In this document: positions 34,256 to 43,222 of the stretch, piece by piece
Layout: each line of letters begins with the position of its first letter
Numbering within the stretch: position 1 is the stretch's first letter
Assembly (NCBI GenBank): GCA_016787575.1
Contig: JAEUUO010000007.1
Location: 248,001-312,000, forward strand
DNA length: 64,000 bases
Direction of reading: 5' to 3'
DNA from: Saprospiraceae bacterium
GTDB taxonomy: Bacteria; Bacteroidota; Bacteroidia; Chitinophagales; Saprospiraceae
The notes under the pieces: model-generated
Seen by the model: the letters and a program-made list of their open reading frames with translations, nothing else
Databases searched by the model: none
What the model was told of the DNA's origin: nothing
Made by a program: the position numbers and the translations under genes

Positions 34256-35920
34256 TTAAGATAAATGATATTCGGCCTGACTTAAAATTTCTTTGTACAG
34301 TGCACTTAATCTTGTACTGACTGCATTTTTTAATACCGGATCTGTTGGATTTCCAGCATATTGCTCCCAAGCCAAAGTCCAATAGCTGTCATTGGGATAT
34401 CCTGTAATTAAAAAACTTTTAAAGTAGTTGTAGGACTTATCAGATAAATCATGATTGTATAAATAACTTACAGAATCTTTAACCAAATCAAAAGCAGATC
34501 TCGGATTTGGCATCTGAGAAGCAAATTCAATGGGATCAATTTTTAAGGTGACGGTTAAAAATTGAACTCCATTTGGGCTGTTAATATTCTCGGCCACTCT
34601 GTTTCGATTCGCCAATGAATCTGCATTGATCCAAATTTCATGGTATTGCGGTTGCTGATACCAGGCTTGCCATCCTGCAACAACAGGTGGCTCACCAATA
34701 CTTAATCCCTGGTATGCAGCTAAAGAAGCAATTCCTCCCCAGGCAAGGTATTGATTGATTAATGTAACATCATTGACATACTTTGGAAATTCGATATTAA
34801 ATTCTCGACACATTCCTACAGCATAATCTAAAGGACTTTTAATAATGCAACCTATCGAAGCATTGTCGTAAAAGTGTTGTGAACTGAATAAATGATATAA
34901 AGTTTTAAGAATGTCAAATTTTTGTTGAATCATATAATCAGCTAATGGACGAATGATTTGATTTTCAATCTGATCATCAATTTCATAATATACAAAGAAG
35001 CGATACATTTTACGACAAATGTGTCGGGCTGTTTCAACATTTTCAAAAAGCAAGGTTATTAAATCATCCAACTCATACTCACCTAAGATGGAAACTCTGC
35101 CGTAAATTGTTTTGCCACCGTAAAAGGAAGAAAACTTTTTATCCGTGTCGTCATGCTGTGTGAAATCGAAATAATACGTCAGCGGCATCACCAAAGGATT
35201 GATGCGAAATCCAGTCAGAATTCTTGCGGCAGCTTTTACATCGTCTTCCGTAAACTTCGAATCAGGACCTTTTCCTACTGTAAATAATTCCTGTAACTCC
35301 CGTGCATAATTTTCATCCGGTGCAGCTTTGCTGTTTAAATATCCATTTAAATAGCGCAACATTGCAGGATTGATGCTGACCAATTTGGCAAGAGTCTTAA
35401 AATTGCCCAGACAGTTATCGCGCAACAATTTATAATATTGATGCATGGCCTGAGCAATCTGAATCGTATCTGCTTCAACCGCAAAATGGTTGTGCCAAAA
35501 AAGTGTCATCTTTTCAGCTATGGTAGGCTTTTGATTGATCATATTGCCAATCCACCATGCTTTAAAAACATCGGTACGCGCCTGGTAATATTCCGGAGGC
35601 AGGCTGGCATTGATGGGCGCATTGACAAAACTGGCTCCAAAAGCCACATCAGGATCCGGAACTTGTGTTGTGCTGTAAACGTTAACCGGTGGAGATGGAA
35701 TGGGATCAACCGTTAACAAGTCTTTAAGTGCATTGGCCATACCCTGGCTGACTACCTTGTCAACATCTGATTTTTTTACACCAAATAAAAGTCTTCTCAA
35801 TAAATGAAGGGCCTGTTTTTGGGTCCAGGGGCCATTGTAAGGATCCAGTCCTGCAAGTGGTGACGGGCGGTTTTCCAAACGATTTTCCTTCCAAATTGAC
35901 AAAAAATCTTTACGATCCAT
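34256..35920 (-). CDS. DUF1800 domain protein, partner of DUF1501
   Basis: The 554-residue product has the DUF1800 pattern: KQALHLLRRLLFGVKKSDVD (~35-55), KMTLFWHNHFAVE (~140), YARELQELFTVGKG (~210) and KSPLDYAVGMCREF (~360), a family usually encoded next to DUF1501. Function is unknown; both are thought to be periplasmic or exported. No signal peptide is evident at the start (MDRKDFLSIWKEN). It is the first gene of the operon, 29 bases before DUF1501, and its ATG lies 20 bases after a -7 box. Confidence 0.88.
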   Translation of the reverse strand: MDRKDFLSIWKENRLENRPSPLAGLDPYNGPWTQKQALHLLRRLLFGVKKSDVDKVVSQGMANALKDLLTVDPIPSPPVNVYSTTQVPDPDVAFGASFVNAPINASLPPEYYQARTDVFKAWWIGNMINQKPTIAEKMTLFWHNHFAVEADTIQIAQAMHQYYKLLRDNCLGNFKTLAKLVSINPAMLRYLNGYLNSKAAPDENYARELQELFTVGKGPDSKFTEDDVKAAARILTGFRINPLVMPLTYYFDFTQHDDTDKKFSSFYGGKTIYGRVSILGEYELDDLITLLFENVETARHICRKMYRFFVYYEIDDQIENQIIRPLADYMIQQKFDILKTLYHLFSSQHFYDNASIGCIIKSPLDYAVGMCREFNIEFPKYVNDVTLINQYLAWGGIASLAAYQGLSIGEPPVVAGWQAWYQQPQYHEIWINADSLANRNRVAENINSPNGVQFLTVTLKIDPIEFASQMPNPRSAFDLVKDSVSYLYNHDLSDKSYNYFKSFLITGYPNDSYWTLAWEQYAGNPTDPVLKNAVSTRLSALYKEILSQAEYHLS

Positions 35921-35940
35921 ATATTTAACTTAATATGATT

Positions 35941-35948
35941 CAAATTTA
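35941..35948 (-). promoter_or_regulatory. Bacteroidota -7 box for the DUF1800-DUF1501 operon
   Basis: On the minus strand it reads TAAATTTG, matching TAnnTTTG, 20 bases upstream of the ATG at 35920. Confidence 0.55.
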
Positions 35949-36118
35949 GGTGATCTGCTTTAATTTCAAGATTATAATTTTGTTAAAACGGTAAATTACA
36001 CAGAACCCTTATTTATTCAATTAAACGATATAAGTAGTTTATTCCGACTCAAATTCTTAAAATACATTCAAGGATAAAACAAAATACTACTCAGTTGTCA
36101 GAGAATATTGCAAATTCA

Positions 36119-36126
36119 TATCTTTG
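36119..36126 (+). promoter_or_regulatory. Bacteroidota -7 box with a -33 TTG for the small lipoprotein gene
   Basis: TATCTTTG matches TAnnTTTG, 17 bases before the ATG at 36144; a TTG at 36095-36097 is spaced 21 bases upstream, the usual distance for -33. Confidence 0.6.
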
Positions 36127-36143
36127 TTAAAATTTGCAACTAA

Positions 36144-36773
36144 ATGAAACGTTTTTCGATCGTATGGTGTTTATGTTTACTGATAGCATGTAAAGAAATT
36201 AAAACTGAAAAAAAAACAATGGTAGGAACATACGCAGTACATCTTGAATTAGATTCCAAATCGTTTGATAAGCAATCTGTAAAAGACAGTGTTTCCCAAG
36301 CGCTTAATAAAGCCAAAGAGGAAATATCAAAGGCACAATCAGAATTTGCCCAACAAATGGATACAAGTACAATTGATACGAGCACCGCAGAAGGAAAAAT
36401 GGAATTTATAGCCAAGTCTTTTGCCAAGTCCTTATCCAGTTTTGGTAAAGATTTAGGTGAATTGGGAATTATGATGGGAGAAGCAGCCGGTGATATAGCA
36501 GTCAATGCTATGGATATGACTGAAGAATTAATTCAAAAAATTAAAATGGATGTTGAATTAAGAGCTGATGGTAAAATGGTCAGCAGTTCTGCTTTTGTAA
36601 AAAACATTCAATTTATGGGTTCCAATTGGGAAGTAAAAGACGACCAATTCATATTTACAAACTCAGAAAATCAGCATAAACATCAATATAAAATTACTGA
36701 GTTAACTGAAAACGGATTTGTTTTGGTGCAAGATAAATACCGTTTGATTTTTACCAGAAAAAATGCTAACTGA
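36144..36773 (+). CDS. Lipoprotein with helical middle, unknown function
   Basis: The 209-residue product has a short lipoprotein leader (MKRFSIVWCLCLLIACKE, lipobox LIAC). A helix-rich stretch (residues ~45-130, e.g. SVSQALNKAKEEISKAQSE and FAKSLSSFGKDLGELGIMMG) is followed by a beta segment (VELRADGKMVSS, WEVKDDQFIFTN, NGFVLVQDKYRLIF) that resembles small lipocalin-like domains. I do not recognise a family. It overlaps the 3' end of the amidohydrolase gene by 8 bases in convergent orientation. Confidence 0.7.
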   Translation: MKRFSIVWCLCLLIACKEIKTEKKTMVGTYAVHLELDSKSFDKQSVKDSVSQALNKAKEEISKAQSEFAQQMDTSTIDTSTAEGKMEFIAKSFAKSLSSFGKDLGELGIMMGEAAGDIAVNAMDMTEELIQKIKMDVELRADGKMVSSSAFVKNIQFMGSNWEVKDDQFIFTNSENQHKHQYKITELTENGFVLVQDKYRLIFTRKNAN

Positions 36774-37941
36774 TTTTTTGAATTTTTGCTTCCGGTTTCA
36801 GTAAGCAAGCATTTTCAAAGAATTCAACATCCTGGATCCAGTTTATACCTGGTTTTTTATAAAGATCTATACTTCCTGCCCAATCTGAAATATTGAGCGC
36901 CTGAGCACCATGAAAGGTGGCCCAGCGCAATACTTCTTCCAGTGGCAGATACGATTGGTGTTTTAAAATGGTTTTTATTTCTGACAAAATGGAAAGTTGC
37001 CAATTTGAACTCAAACTGTCTGTCCCAATACACATGCACGCATTTTCAAATTGCGTATAATCAGGCAGTTGATTCTCAATGAATAAATTTGCGTTTGGAC
37101 AAGTGACAAAATAGGATTTTGGATTCCAATTCAGAATGGATTCTATGTGATCTTTTTTAGTTTGCGTATTGTGGATAAATAAAACCGGATGATTTGCATT
37201 AAGGTGTTCCATTGTATAATACACGGAATCCTTAGCAATAGGATTAAAAGCTTCCATAGAAAATCCAAATGATTCCCAAAATGAAACAAATCCCCCAGTT
37301 TTATTTATAAACAACAAATCTTCATCAATGCATTCTTGGTTGTGAATGCTACTTATAGCTGATGTTCCTGAATTTAAATTATTTATCATTGAAAACAATA
37401 ATCTGGAAACACTGTATGGTGCATGGGGAACCATTGTTTTGGGAAGGTTTCCAAATGCTTCGTAAACCAATTTGTAAGCTTGAAAAAAAACAACAGCTTG
37501 AGATTCTTGTAAAAAATCAAAAGCTTCAACAAACGTGTGATAGTAAATTGGGCTGGATAATTTGCATTGGATGGTATCGGTTTTATTAGAAATATCACCC
37601 ACAGCAACAATTCCTTCCTTCCACATGTTTTGATCTGCTTCCTGAATCTTTTGCAAAACAAAATCCGGATCTACTTCTCTGTTTTGCACAACAGATTTGA
37701 GAAATGGCAATAGTTGGGTTCCAGTTTGGAACCTTCCATATAAATGAGATAATTCAAGATGGCAATGCGCATTTACAAATCCCGGCAACAAAATGCCTGG
37801 AAAATATTCGTACTCATTTGGGCTGAATTCCTTACGATCCTTAAGCGCTAAAATATGCCCGCTGTCATCTATGACAATCACCGTGTCCTTTAGCCATCCA
37901 CGGTTTCCTGAAAAGATGTTATCAGCAGTTAGTTTTCTCAT
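36766..37941 (-). CDS. Amidohydrolase family protein (TRZ/ATZ/SsnA-like)
   Basis: The 391-residue product has the metal-dependent hydrolase pattern: N-terminal and C-terminal composite beta domain, HCHLELSH (~58-65, first two metal His and the following ELSH seen in Bacteroidota aminodeoxyfutalosine or chlorohydrolase-like members), PHAPYSVS (~168), SIHNQECIDEDLL (~190) and the catalytic Asp in CIGTDSLSSN (~300). These proteins deaminate purine or triazine-like substrates; a role in menaquinone (futalosine) synthesis is possible but not provable here. It follows DUF1015 after 14 bases. Confidence 0.8.
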   Translation of the reverse strand: MRKLTADNIFSGNRGWLKDTVIVIDDSGHILALKDRKEFSPNEYEYFPGILLPGFVNAHCHLELSHLYGRFQTGTQLLPFLKSVVQNREVDPDFVLQKIQEADQNMWKEGIVAVGDISNKTDTIQCKLSSPIYYHTFVEAFDFLQESQAVVFFQAYKLVYEAFGNLPKTMVPHAPYSVSRLLFSMINNLNSGTSAISSIHNQECIDEDLLFINKTGGFVSFWESFGFSMEAFNPIAKDSVYYTMEHLNANHPVLFIHNTQTKKDHIESILNWNPKSYFVTCPNANLFIENQLPDYTQFENACMCIGTDSLSSNWQLSILSEIKTILKHQSYLPLEEVLRWATFHGAQALNISDWAGSIDLYKKPGINWIQDVEFFENACLLKPEAKIQKIS

Positions 37942-37955
37942 AAAAATTGAAATTC

Positions 37956-39080
37956 TTATTTCGTGCCCAGATCAATATCCTGAATTACAATCCCATTTTT
38001 TATACGAGGTTCAAACCAGGTACTTTTTGGTGGCAAGACCATGTGTTCATCTGCTACTTTTGTAAAATCACGCTTCCGAACCGGGAAGAATGAAAACCCA
38101 ATGTGATCGGGTTGATCCTGAACCATCTTACTGATTGTTTTAAGTGGTTTTATTCCTTCAATATAATTTACCCGATCGCTTGATCGAATGCTTTGGACTC
38201 CCAGTAAATCGCGCAAAATAATTTCATTAAAAATATCTATATCAAATGCAATCCCATTTTTCTGTTTGAAGTATTGCAAAACATCTTTATGCCAGCTTAT
38301 ACTGTAATTCTGTTTGGCAGTAATCATAGTAATTTCATACTTTTTAGAACTGGCAACAGGAGTTCTTGTTTTTACAATGGATGCATATTTCCCCAATACT
38401 TTTATAAACTCATCAATGGGCAATACATCGCTGATCCGGATCATTCGATTGTAAGGTAAAATGCTCAATTCATTAAAATCAAACAATGCACACATGATGT
38501 AATTTAAACTTTTCTTACTGAGTTCCGGATTTTGTAAAATAAATTTACAAACTGCGGCCATACGATGATGCCCATCAGCGATGTATGCTTTTTTTACTTT
38601 AGATTTAAATTCTTTTTGGAATGCTGCAATCAGGGTTTTGTCCGTAATTTCAAAAAACTCATGGATTTGCTGTTCTTTTTCAAATTCAATTTTAAACTTC
38701 GGTTTAATTCCCAAAAAACTTCTAGCAATCAGATCTTTTATTTTCTTTTGTTCTTCATAAGCTATCAACACCGGCTTAATGATGGCCTGGCGATCCTTCA
38801 TCAAATTACTGATATTATCTTCCTGATGGGTTAGTGTATTTTCGTGTTTTTTAATTAAGCCTTTTAAATAGTCATGTATATCAATGGCTGCTAAAATGCC
38901 GTGATAGGTTTTTATTTTTGATTTGATCCTGTAAACAAACAATGATTTAGAATTACCATCCAGAAATAATCCTTCTTTTCTTAAATCGGGAAAGGTATTT
39001 TTTATGGAATTGAAAAATTCTTCACTTTTAAGTATCCGTTTATAATCCGGAAAGAGGTAATGAAAAGGTTTAATATTCAC
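37956..39080 (-). CDS. DUF1015 domain protein
   Basis: The 374-residue product matches DUF1015 with ADGHHRMAAVCKFI (~165-178) near the centre, MCALFDFNELSILPYNRMI following, and a C-terminal KTISKMVQDQPDHIGFSFFPV and MVLPPKSTWFEPRIKNGI. These signatures are strong for the family, which is widespread but of unproven function (sometimes annotated phosphatase-like). It lies in the minus-strand operon between the GbsR gene and the amidohydrolase. The start MNIKPFHYLFP agrees with family members. Confidence 0.87.
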   Translation of the reverse strand: MNIKPFHYLFPDYKRILKSEEFFNSIKNTFPDLRKEGLFLDGNSKSLFVYRIKSKIKTYHGILAAIDIHDYLKGLIKKHENTLTHQEDNISNLMKDRQAIIKPVLIAYEEQKKIKDLIARSFLGIKPKFKIEFEKEQQIHEFFEITDKTLIAAFQKEFKSKVKKAYIADGHHRMAAVCKFILQNPELSKKSLNYIMCALFDFNELSILPYNRMIRISDVLPIDEFIKVLGKYASIVKTRTPVASSKKYEITMITAKQNYSISWHKDVLQYFKQKNGIAFDIDIFNEIILRDLLGVQSIRSSDRVNYIEGIKPLKTISKMVQDQPDHIGFSFFPVRKRDFTKVADEHMVLPPKSTWFEPRIKNGIVIQDIDLGTK

Positions 39081-39123
39081 ACTATAAATTATGGGGCTAA
39101 AATAGCGAGAATTTTATCTTGAA

Positions 39124-39621
39124 TCAGAGCATTTTCATCAAAGTGTTATAAAACCAATGGGAATCTGTGCGTATGAGCAATTCAAGTGCGTGATCAACCT
39201 TTTGAGCAAATCCATTTAATTCAGATATCATTTTCTTAAATTCTTTACTCTTGTCGCATTTTTCTGCACAACTTACCAAATCATTTAAGTCTTTGAGGAT
39301 GGGATCCAGTTCTCTTTTCTTGCGATTTAGCAAAATTTGCTTAAAAACCAGATGCAGGTTTTTTTCAGCAAGGTAATATTCACAGCGCTCCCCGTCTTTG
39401 GCTATTTTATAAACTAAGCCCCAATCCAACAGAGCACGAATGTTCATATTAACGTTTCCAGTTGAAATGGCCAATTCGGTTAGAATTTGTTCAGAACTCA
39501 TTGGTTCGTTGGCAATTAATAACAGCGCATGGATTTGTGCCATGGTTTTATTGACACCCCACTGAGGACCTAATTGGCCCCAGGTTGCAATAAACTGGTC
39601 TTTACAATCCCTGTATTCCAA
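39124..39621 (-). CDS. GbsR/MarR-type transcriptional regulator
   Basis: The 165-residue product has a winged helix-turn-helix (residues ~15-90) with WGVNKTMAQIHALLLI, SSEQILTELAISTGNVNMNIRAL (recognition helix) and GERCEYYLAEK. This matches the GbsR family, related to choline/betaine and osmotic regulators in other phyla; its target here is unknown. The frame begins with TTG at 39621 and the family's usual distance to the helix supports that start. A possible target is the divergent or downstream DUF1015-amidohydrolase genes. gcvT lies 63 bases upstream on the same strand. Confidence 0.85.
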   Translation of the reverse strand: MEYRDCKDQFIATWGQLGPQWGVNKTMAQIHALLLIANEPMSSEQILTELAISTGNVNMNIRALLDWGLVYKIAKDGERCEYYLAEKNLHLVFKQILLNRKKRELDPILKDLNDLVSCAEKCDKSKEFKKMISELNGFAQKVDHALELLIRTDSHWFYNTLMKML

Positions 39622-39684
39622 TGAGAAGTTTTAGTATAAATTGAAATATGGGAAAAAAGTTCAAAGAAACGCTGGTGAAAATAG

Positions 39685-40794
39685 CTAGCTCTGTTTGTAG
39701 AATGGAACTTTACAAACTTTTGCTGGAACTGATTTAGAACCCATTTCAACTTTTATGGCTGTACCTTCTTTCGCATAGTCAATAGGCACATATGCCATAC
39801 CAATTGGAATGTTGAGTGAAGGAGATTGGGTACCGGAACTTACAACTCCTATTGGTTCATCGTTTACGTTGAGCACGCGATATCCATGGCGAGGTACTCT
39901 GCGATCCTCAATGATAAATCCAATCAATTTTTTTTCCAATCCCTTTTTCTTTTGTTCTAACATCAATTGTTTGCCAATAAAATCGGATTTGTCCAATTTA
40001 GTAATCCAAGCCAATCCAGCTTCAAGCGGTGAGGTGGTATCGTCAATGTCATTTCCATATAAGCAAAAACCCATTTCAAGTCTCAGTGTATCACGTGCAC
40101 CTAGACCAACCGGAAGAATATTAAATTCTTTGCCTATTTTAAAAATTGCGTCCCAAAGCTGGAGTAACTGTTTGTTATCAACATAAAGTTCAAAACCCCC
40201 TGCGCCCGTATATCCTGTTGCAGAAATCAAAACATTGTCAATACCAGCCATACTCCCTTTCTGAAAATGATAATATGGTATGGAAGCTAAATCTACATTG
40301 GTAAGCTTTTGGAGCAAAGCCACTGCTTTGGGTCCTTGAACTGCCAACAAACCAGTTTCATCGGAAATATTTATCATCGTGGCGCCATAACTGTTGTGTT
40401 TGCTGATCCAATCCCAGTCCTTTTGGATATTTGACGCATTTACAACCAGCATATATGCTGGTTCATCTGCATCACCCATGGATTCAGCCAAACGATATAC
40501 CAACAAATCATCAACAATTCCACCTTTTCCATTTGGAAGGCAAGAATATTGAGCTTGGCCAACTTTCAATTTGGATGCATCGTTGCTGGTCACTTGTTGG
40601 ATTAAATCCAAGGCATGTTTTCCACGAATTATAAATTCACCCATATGGCTTACATCAAAAACTCCAACATGGTTTCTGACTGCTTCGTGTTCTTCACGGA
40701 TTCCTGAATAAGAAATCGGCATATTGTATCCTGCAAATTCTGCCATTTTTGCTCCAAGCCCAATGTGAACATCTGTAAGTGCTGTATTTTTCAT
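39685..40794 (-). CDS. gcvT: Aminomethyltransferase, glycine cleavage T protein
   Basis: The T protein transfers the methylene group from the H protein's aminomethyl-lipoate to tetrahydrofolate in glycine breakdown. The 369-residue product has the GCV_T domain with MAEFAGYNMPISYSGIREEH (~16), GVFDVSHMGEF (~43), ALLAVQGPKAV-like (~150), SATGYTGAGGFELYV (~195) and ARDTLRLEMGFCLYGNDID (~235), then the C-terminal GCV_T_C barrel. gcvP and gcvH are not in the window. It follows the HEAT/cyclophilin gene by 12 bases, so it is co-transcribed with it. Confidence 0.95.
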   Translation of the reverse strand: MKNTALTDVHIGLGAKMAEFAGYNMPISYSGIREEHEAVRNHVGVFDVSHMGEFIIRGKHALDLIQQVTSNDASKLKVGQAQYSCLPNGKGGIVDDLLVYRLAESMGDADEPAYMLVVNASNIQKDWDWISKHNSYGATMINISDETGLLAVQGPKAVALLQKLTNVDLASIPYYHFQKGSMAGIDNVLISATGYTGAGGFELYVDNKQLLQLWDAIFKIGKEFNILPVGLGARDTLRLEMGFCLYGNDIDDTTSPLEAGLAWITKLDKSDFIGKQLMLEQKKKGLEKKLIGFIIEDRRVPRHGYRVLNVNDEPIGVVSSGTQSPSLNIPIGMAYVPIDYAKEGTAIKVEMGSKSVPAKVCKVPFYKQS

Positions 40795-40806
40795 AATATT
40801 TTTATC

Positions 40807-42825
40807 TTATTGTATTTGTATAGATTTTATGATATCTGATTGACTAATACTCATTAAAACTTCCTGGCCATTGATTAATTTACCAAATACCGTATAACGG
40901 CCATCTAAATGCGGTGTTGGTGAATGGGTGATAAAAAATTGAGTACCTTCTGTATCAGGACCTGCACTGGCCATTCCAATCATACCAGATGATTGATAAT
41001 TTAAATAGGATATTTCTGTGCGAATGCTATAATCCAAAGCTCCAAAACCATCACCTCGCGGACAACCAATTTGAACAACAAAATTGGGTACTACCCTGTG
41101 AAAGATTTTTTCATTGTAAAAACTATCTCTTACCAGATTTAAAAAATTGATAACAGACGCAGGTGCTTCTTTTGGATAAATTTCTATATTTAATTTACCC
41201 TTGTTTGTAAGTATAAGTGCTTTAATGGTATCCTGGTAATTATCTAATACAGTCCAATTCACCGGATGATTGAATTCTGGATGTTTGCCTATGTAAGTTG
41301 TTTTTCGCAATGTTGAAAGGCATTTTTCCAATTCATTATAAGTTTCAATATCCTTGGGCAATTTTAATTTTGATTGAGCTATTTGCAACATGGAATCTGC
41401 ATAGAAGAATTTTTTTGAAAGCGGAACCGGTTTGCTGAATATAGATGCCATGATTGCCAGTACTCCCGGATCACCTTCGGTGCATTGCTTTGTAAAATAA
41501 GATGATAAGGTATAATAAATAGGATTGAAACTTCCCTTATACGTTTGTGTAAAATCAGAAGATTTTAGAATTTTTTCAATGCATTCGGTAATTGTTGTAC
41601 GCAAATATGCCGGAGCATTTGAGTGATCCAAACTGATGATGAAGGACAATTCTTTAGGTAACCATGAAATTGCTTTAACGTAAGCGGCTTTCTCGTAAGG
41701 ATTTTTGGATTGATTGATGCTGGTTTTTAAGGACCATTCAATCGACTGCTTGGTCAATACCAAATAGGAAGGAATGTATTTTAAAGCTGCTTCAAATACA
41801 AGACTGCGAACCTGCCAGGGTAAATTAGTCTGCTCACACAATTTTTTCAGTTCTTCAGAAATTTCGGATGAACCCTTTTCTTTTAAGTACTGTGCTGCTT
41901 CCACTGAAACTTGCAAGGAAGGATTCTGAATGGCTTTCAATGCAAAAAACTGAGCAGCCAATCCTTGTTGATTTAACAAGCCCTTCACGATATTGGATTG
42001 AATGCGAATGTCCAAACCTCTTGAATACAATTCTTCCAAAGTGCTTATGGTTGAAGGACCAGGAATTCTGGACAATGCGCTTACCAGACACATTCGGATG
42101 TCTGCATTTTTTTCTTCACGACATGCGATTTTCAGTCTTTCAAAATAATCGTTGAGTTTAAATGCTTTGAATCGTTGCAATCCATGAGCAGCCAGCAGTC
42201 GAGTATTTTCAGGATATTGATTGTCTGTTGCAACTCTGATAAATTTTTCTTCAGACGCTTTGCAATATTTCTCACGAAGGCCAAATCGATACAATGCAGC
42301 AATTTGTCCATAAACCAACAGGCTATCGGCTGGTGTGTAACTGCTGATATTGCAAATCAATTGCAAGGTTGAATCACCACCACATTTACCAAGGGCTTCA
42401 AGGATCATTGCATTTGTCAGGACATAGGGACCAGTAGAATCAATGGCAATAAAAGATTGTATCAATGCCGTTTCTGCTTTTTGATTTCCAATTTGTCCAA
42501 GAGCAAATACTGCAGCTTGTTTTACTTTTTCAACTGGATCTTTTAAAAGTTGAATCAAAGCAGAAATGGCTGTGCTATCCCTATTGGAAGCAAAGCTTAA
42601 AGCTGCTACGTATCTTAAAGAGGCTTTCTCATGTTGAAAATAAGACAACACAGTATCTGTTTGACGACGATCAGAGGCATCCAATATTTGCCGAATTTCA
42701 GGGTCCTTTAAACTATACGAAGTATTAAGTTTGGCTTGATCATCAGGAGGAAAACAAGAACTCAGGCAGCTTATGGTGTAAACAAGCCCAAATATTGAAA
42801 CCAAATTAAAAATTCTTTTCTGCAT
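40807..42825 (-). CDS. Lipoprotein with HEAT repeats and a cyclophilin-type peptidylprolyl isomerase domain
   Basis: From the ATG at 42825 (MQKRIFNLVSIFGLVYTISCLSSC, lipobox LSSC) the product of about 672 residues has HEAT-like helical repeats (~35-330; e.g. DPVEKVKQAAVFALGQIGN, NADIRMCLVSALSRIP), a helical middle part, and a cyclophilin domain (~515-670) with NFVVQIGCPRGDGFG, MASAGPDTEGTQFFI and LDGRYTVFG. It likely catalyses proline isomerisation in folding of outer membrane or periplasmic proteins. The ATG overlaps the TGA of the upstream gene by one base (TGATG). Confidence 0.88.
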   Translation of the reverse strand: MQKRIFNLVSIFGLVYTISCLSSCFPPDDQAKLNTSYSLKDPEIRQILDASDRRQTDTVLSYFQHEKASLRYVAALSFASNRDSTAISALIQLLKDPVEKVKQAAVFALGQIGNQKAETALIQSFIAIDSTGPYVLTNAMILEALGKCGGDSTLQLICNISSYTPADSLLVYGQIAALYRFGLREKYCKASEEKFIRVATDNQYPENTRLLAAHGLQRFKAFKLNDYFERLKIACREEKNADIRMCLVSALSRIPGPSTISTLEELYSRGLDIRIQSNIVKGLLNQQGLAAQFFALKAIQNPSLQVSVEAAQYLKEKGSSEISEELKKLCEQTNLPWQVRSLVFEAALKYIPSYLVLTKQSIEWSLKTSINQSKNPYEKAAYVKAISWLPKELSFIISLDHSNAPAYLRTTITECIEKILKSSDFTQTYKGSFNPIYYTLSSYFTKQCTEGDPGVLAIMASIFSKPVPLSKKFFYADSMLQIAQSKLKLPKDIETYNELEKCLSTLRKTTYIGKHPEFNHPVNWTVLDNYQDTIKALILTNKGKLNIEIYPKEAPASVINFLNLVRDSFYNEKIFHRVVPNFVVQIGCPRGDGFGALDYSIRTEISYLNYQSSGMIGMASAGPDTEGTQFFITHSPTPHLDGRYTVFGKLINGQEVLMSISQSDIIKSIQIQ

Positions 42826-43178
42826 CAAACGACATCCTTTAGGCGGACTGATTTTAAGTTGCGAATATAAACGATCACCGCCATAGCGCAAGCAGCCATT
42901 TCTAAACTTACCCTGCAGATGCCTGCCGGATCAGCCTGTTCGATATTGCGTAACAAAGGTTGAATCATTGCAAATACAAATGAAAGTGAAAGTCCGATGT
43001 TGAAATAATAAATTGACTTATTTTCCGGGCGATGCCTTGATGCTATTAAACACAAGTAAGCTCCAAATCCTATTGGAACAATTCCGGTATGCAATGCAAA
43101 CTGATTGGCTGCATATCCCCAAAATCCAAGGGATACTAAAATAATTCCGTTTAATAAGCAGGTTTTAGTGCTTGTCAT
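42825..43178 (-). CDS. Small membrane protein with about four helices
   Basis: The 117-residue product is mainly hydrophobic: GIILVSLGFWGYAAN, IGFGAYLCLIASRH, YYFNIGLSLSFVFAM, and MAACAMAVIVYI, so about four transmembrane segments. It has no recognisable family; similar tiny membrane proteins exist across Bacteroidota without a known function. Its position between PBP1A (44 bases upstream) and the HEAT/cyclophilin gene (overlapping TGATG) places it in an envelope biogenesis operon. Confidence 0.7.
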   Translation of the reverse strand: MTSTKTCLLNGIILVSLGFWGYAANQFALHTGIVPIGFGAYLCLIASRHRPENKSIYYFNIGLSLSFVFAMIQPLLRNIEQADPAGICRVSLEMAACAMAVIVYIRNLKSVRLKDVV

Positions 43179-43222
43179 GTCTTTTTATTTTCATTTAAAT
43201 ACCCCGATTCATTAATTGTAAA

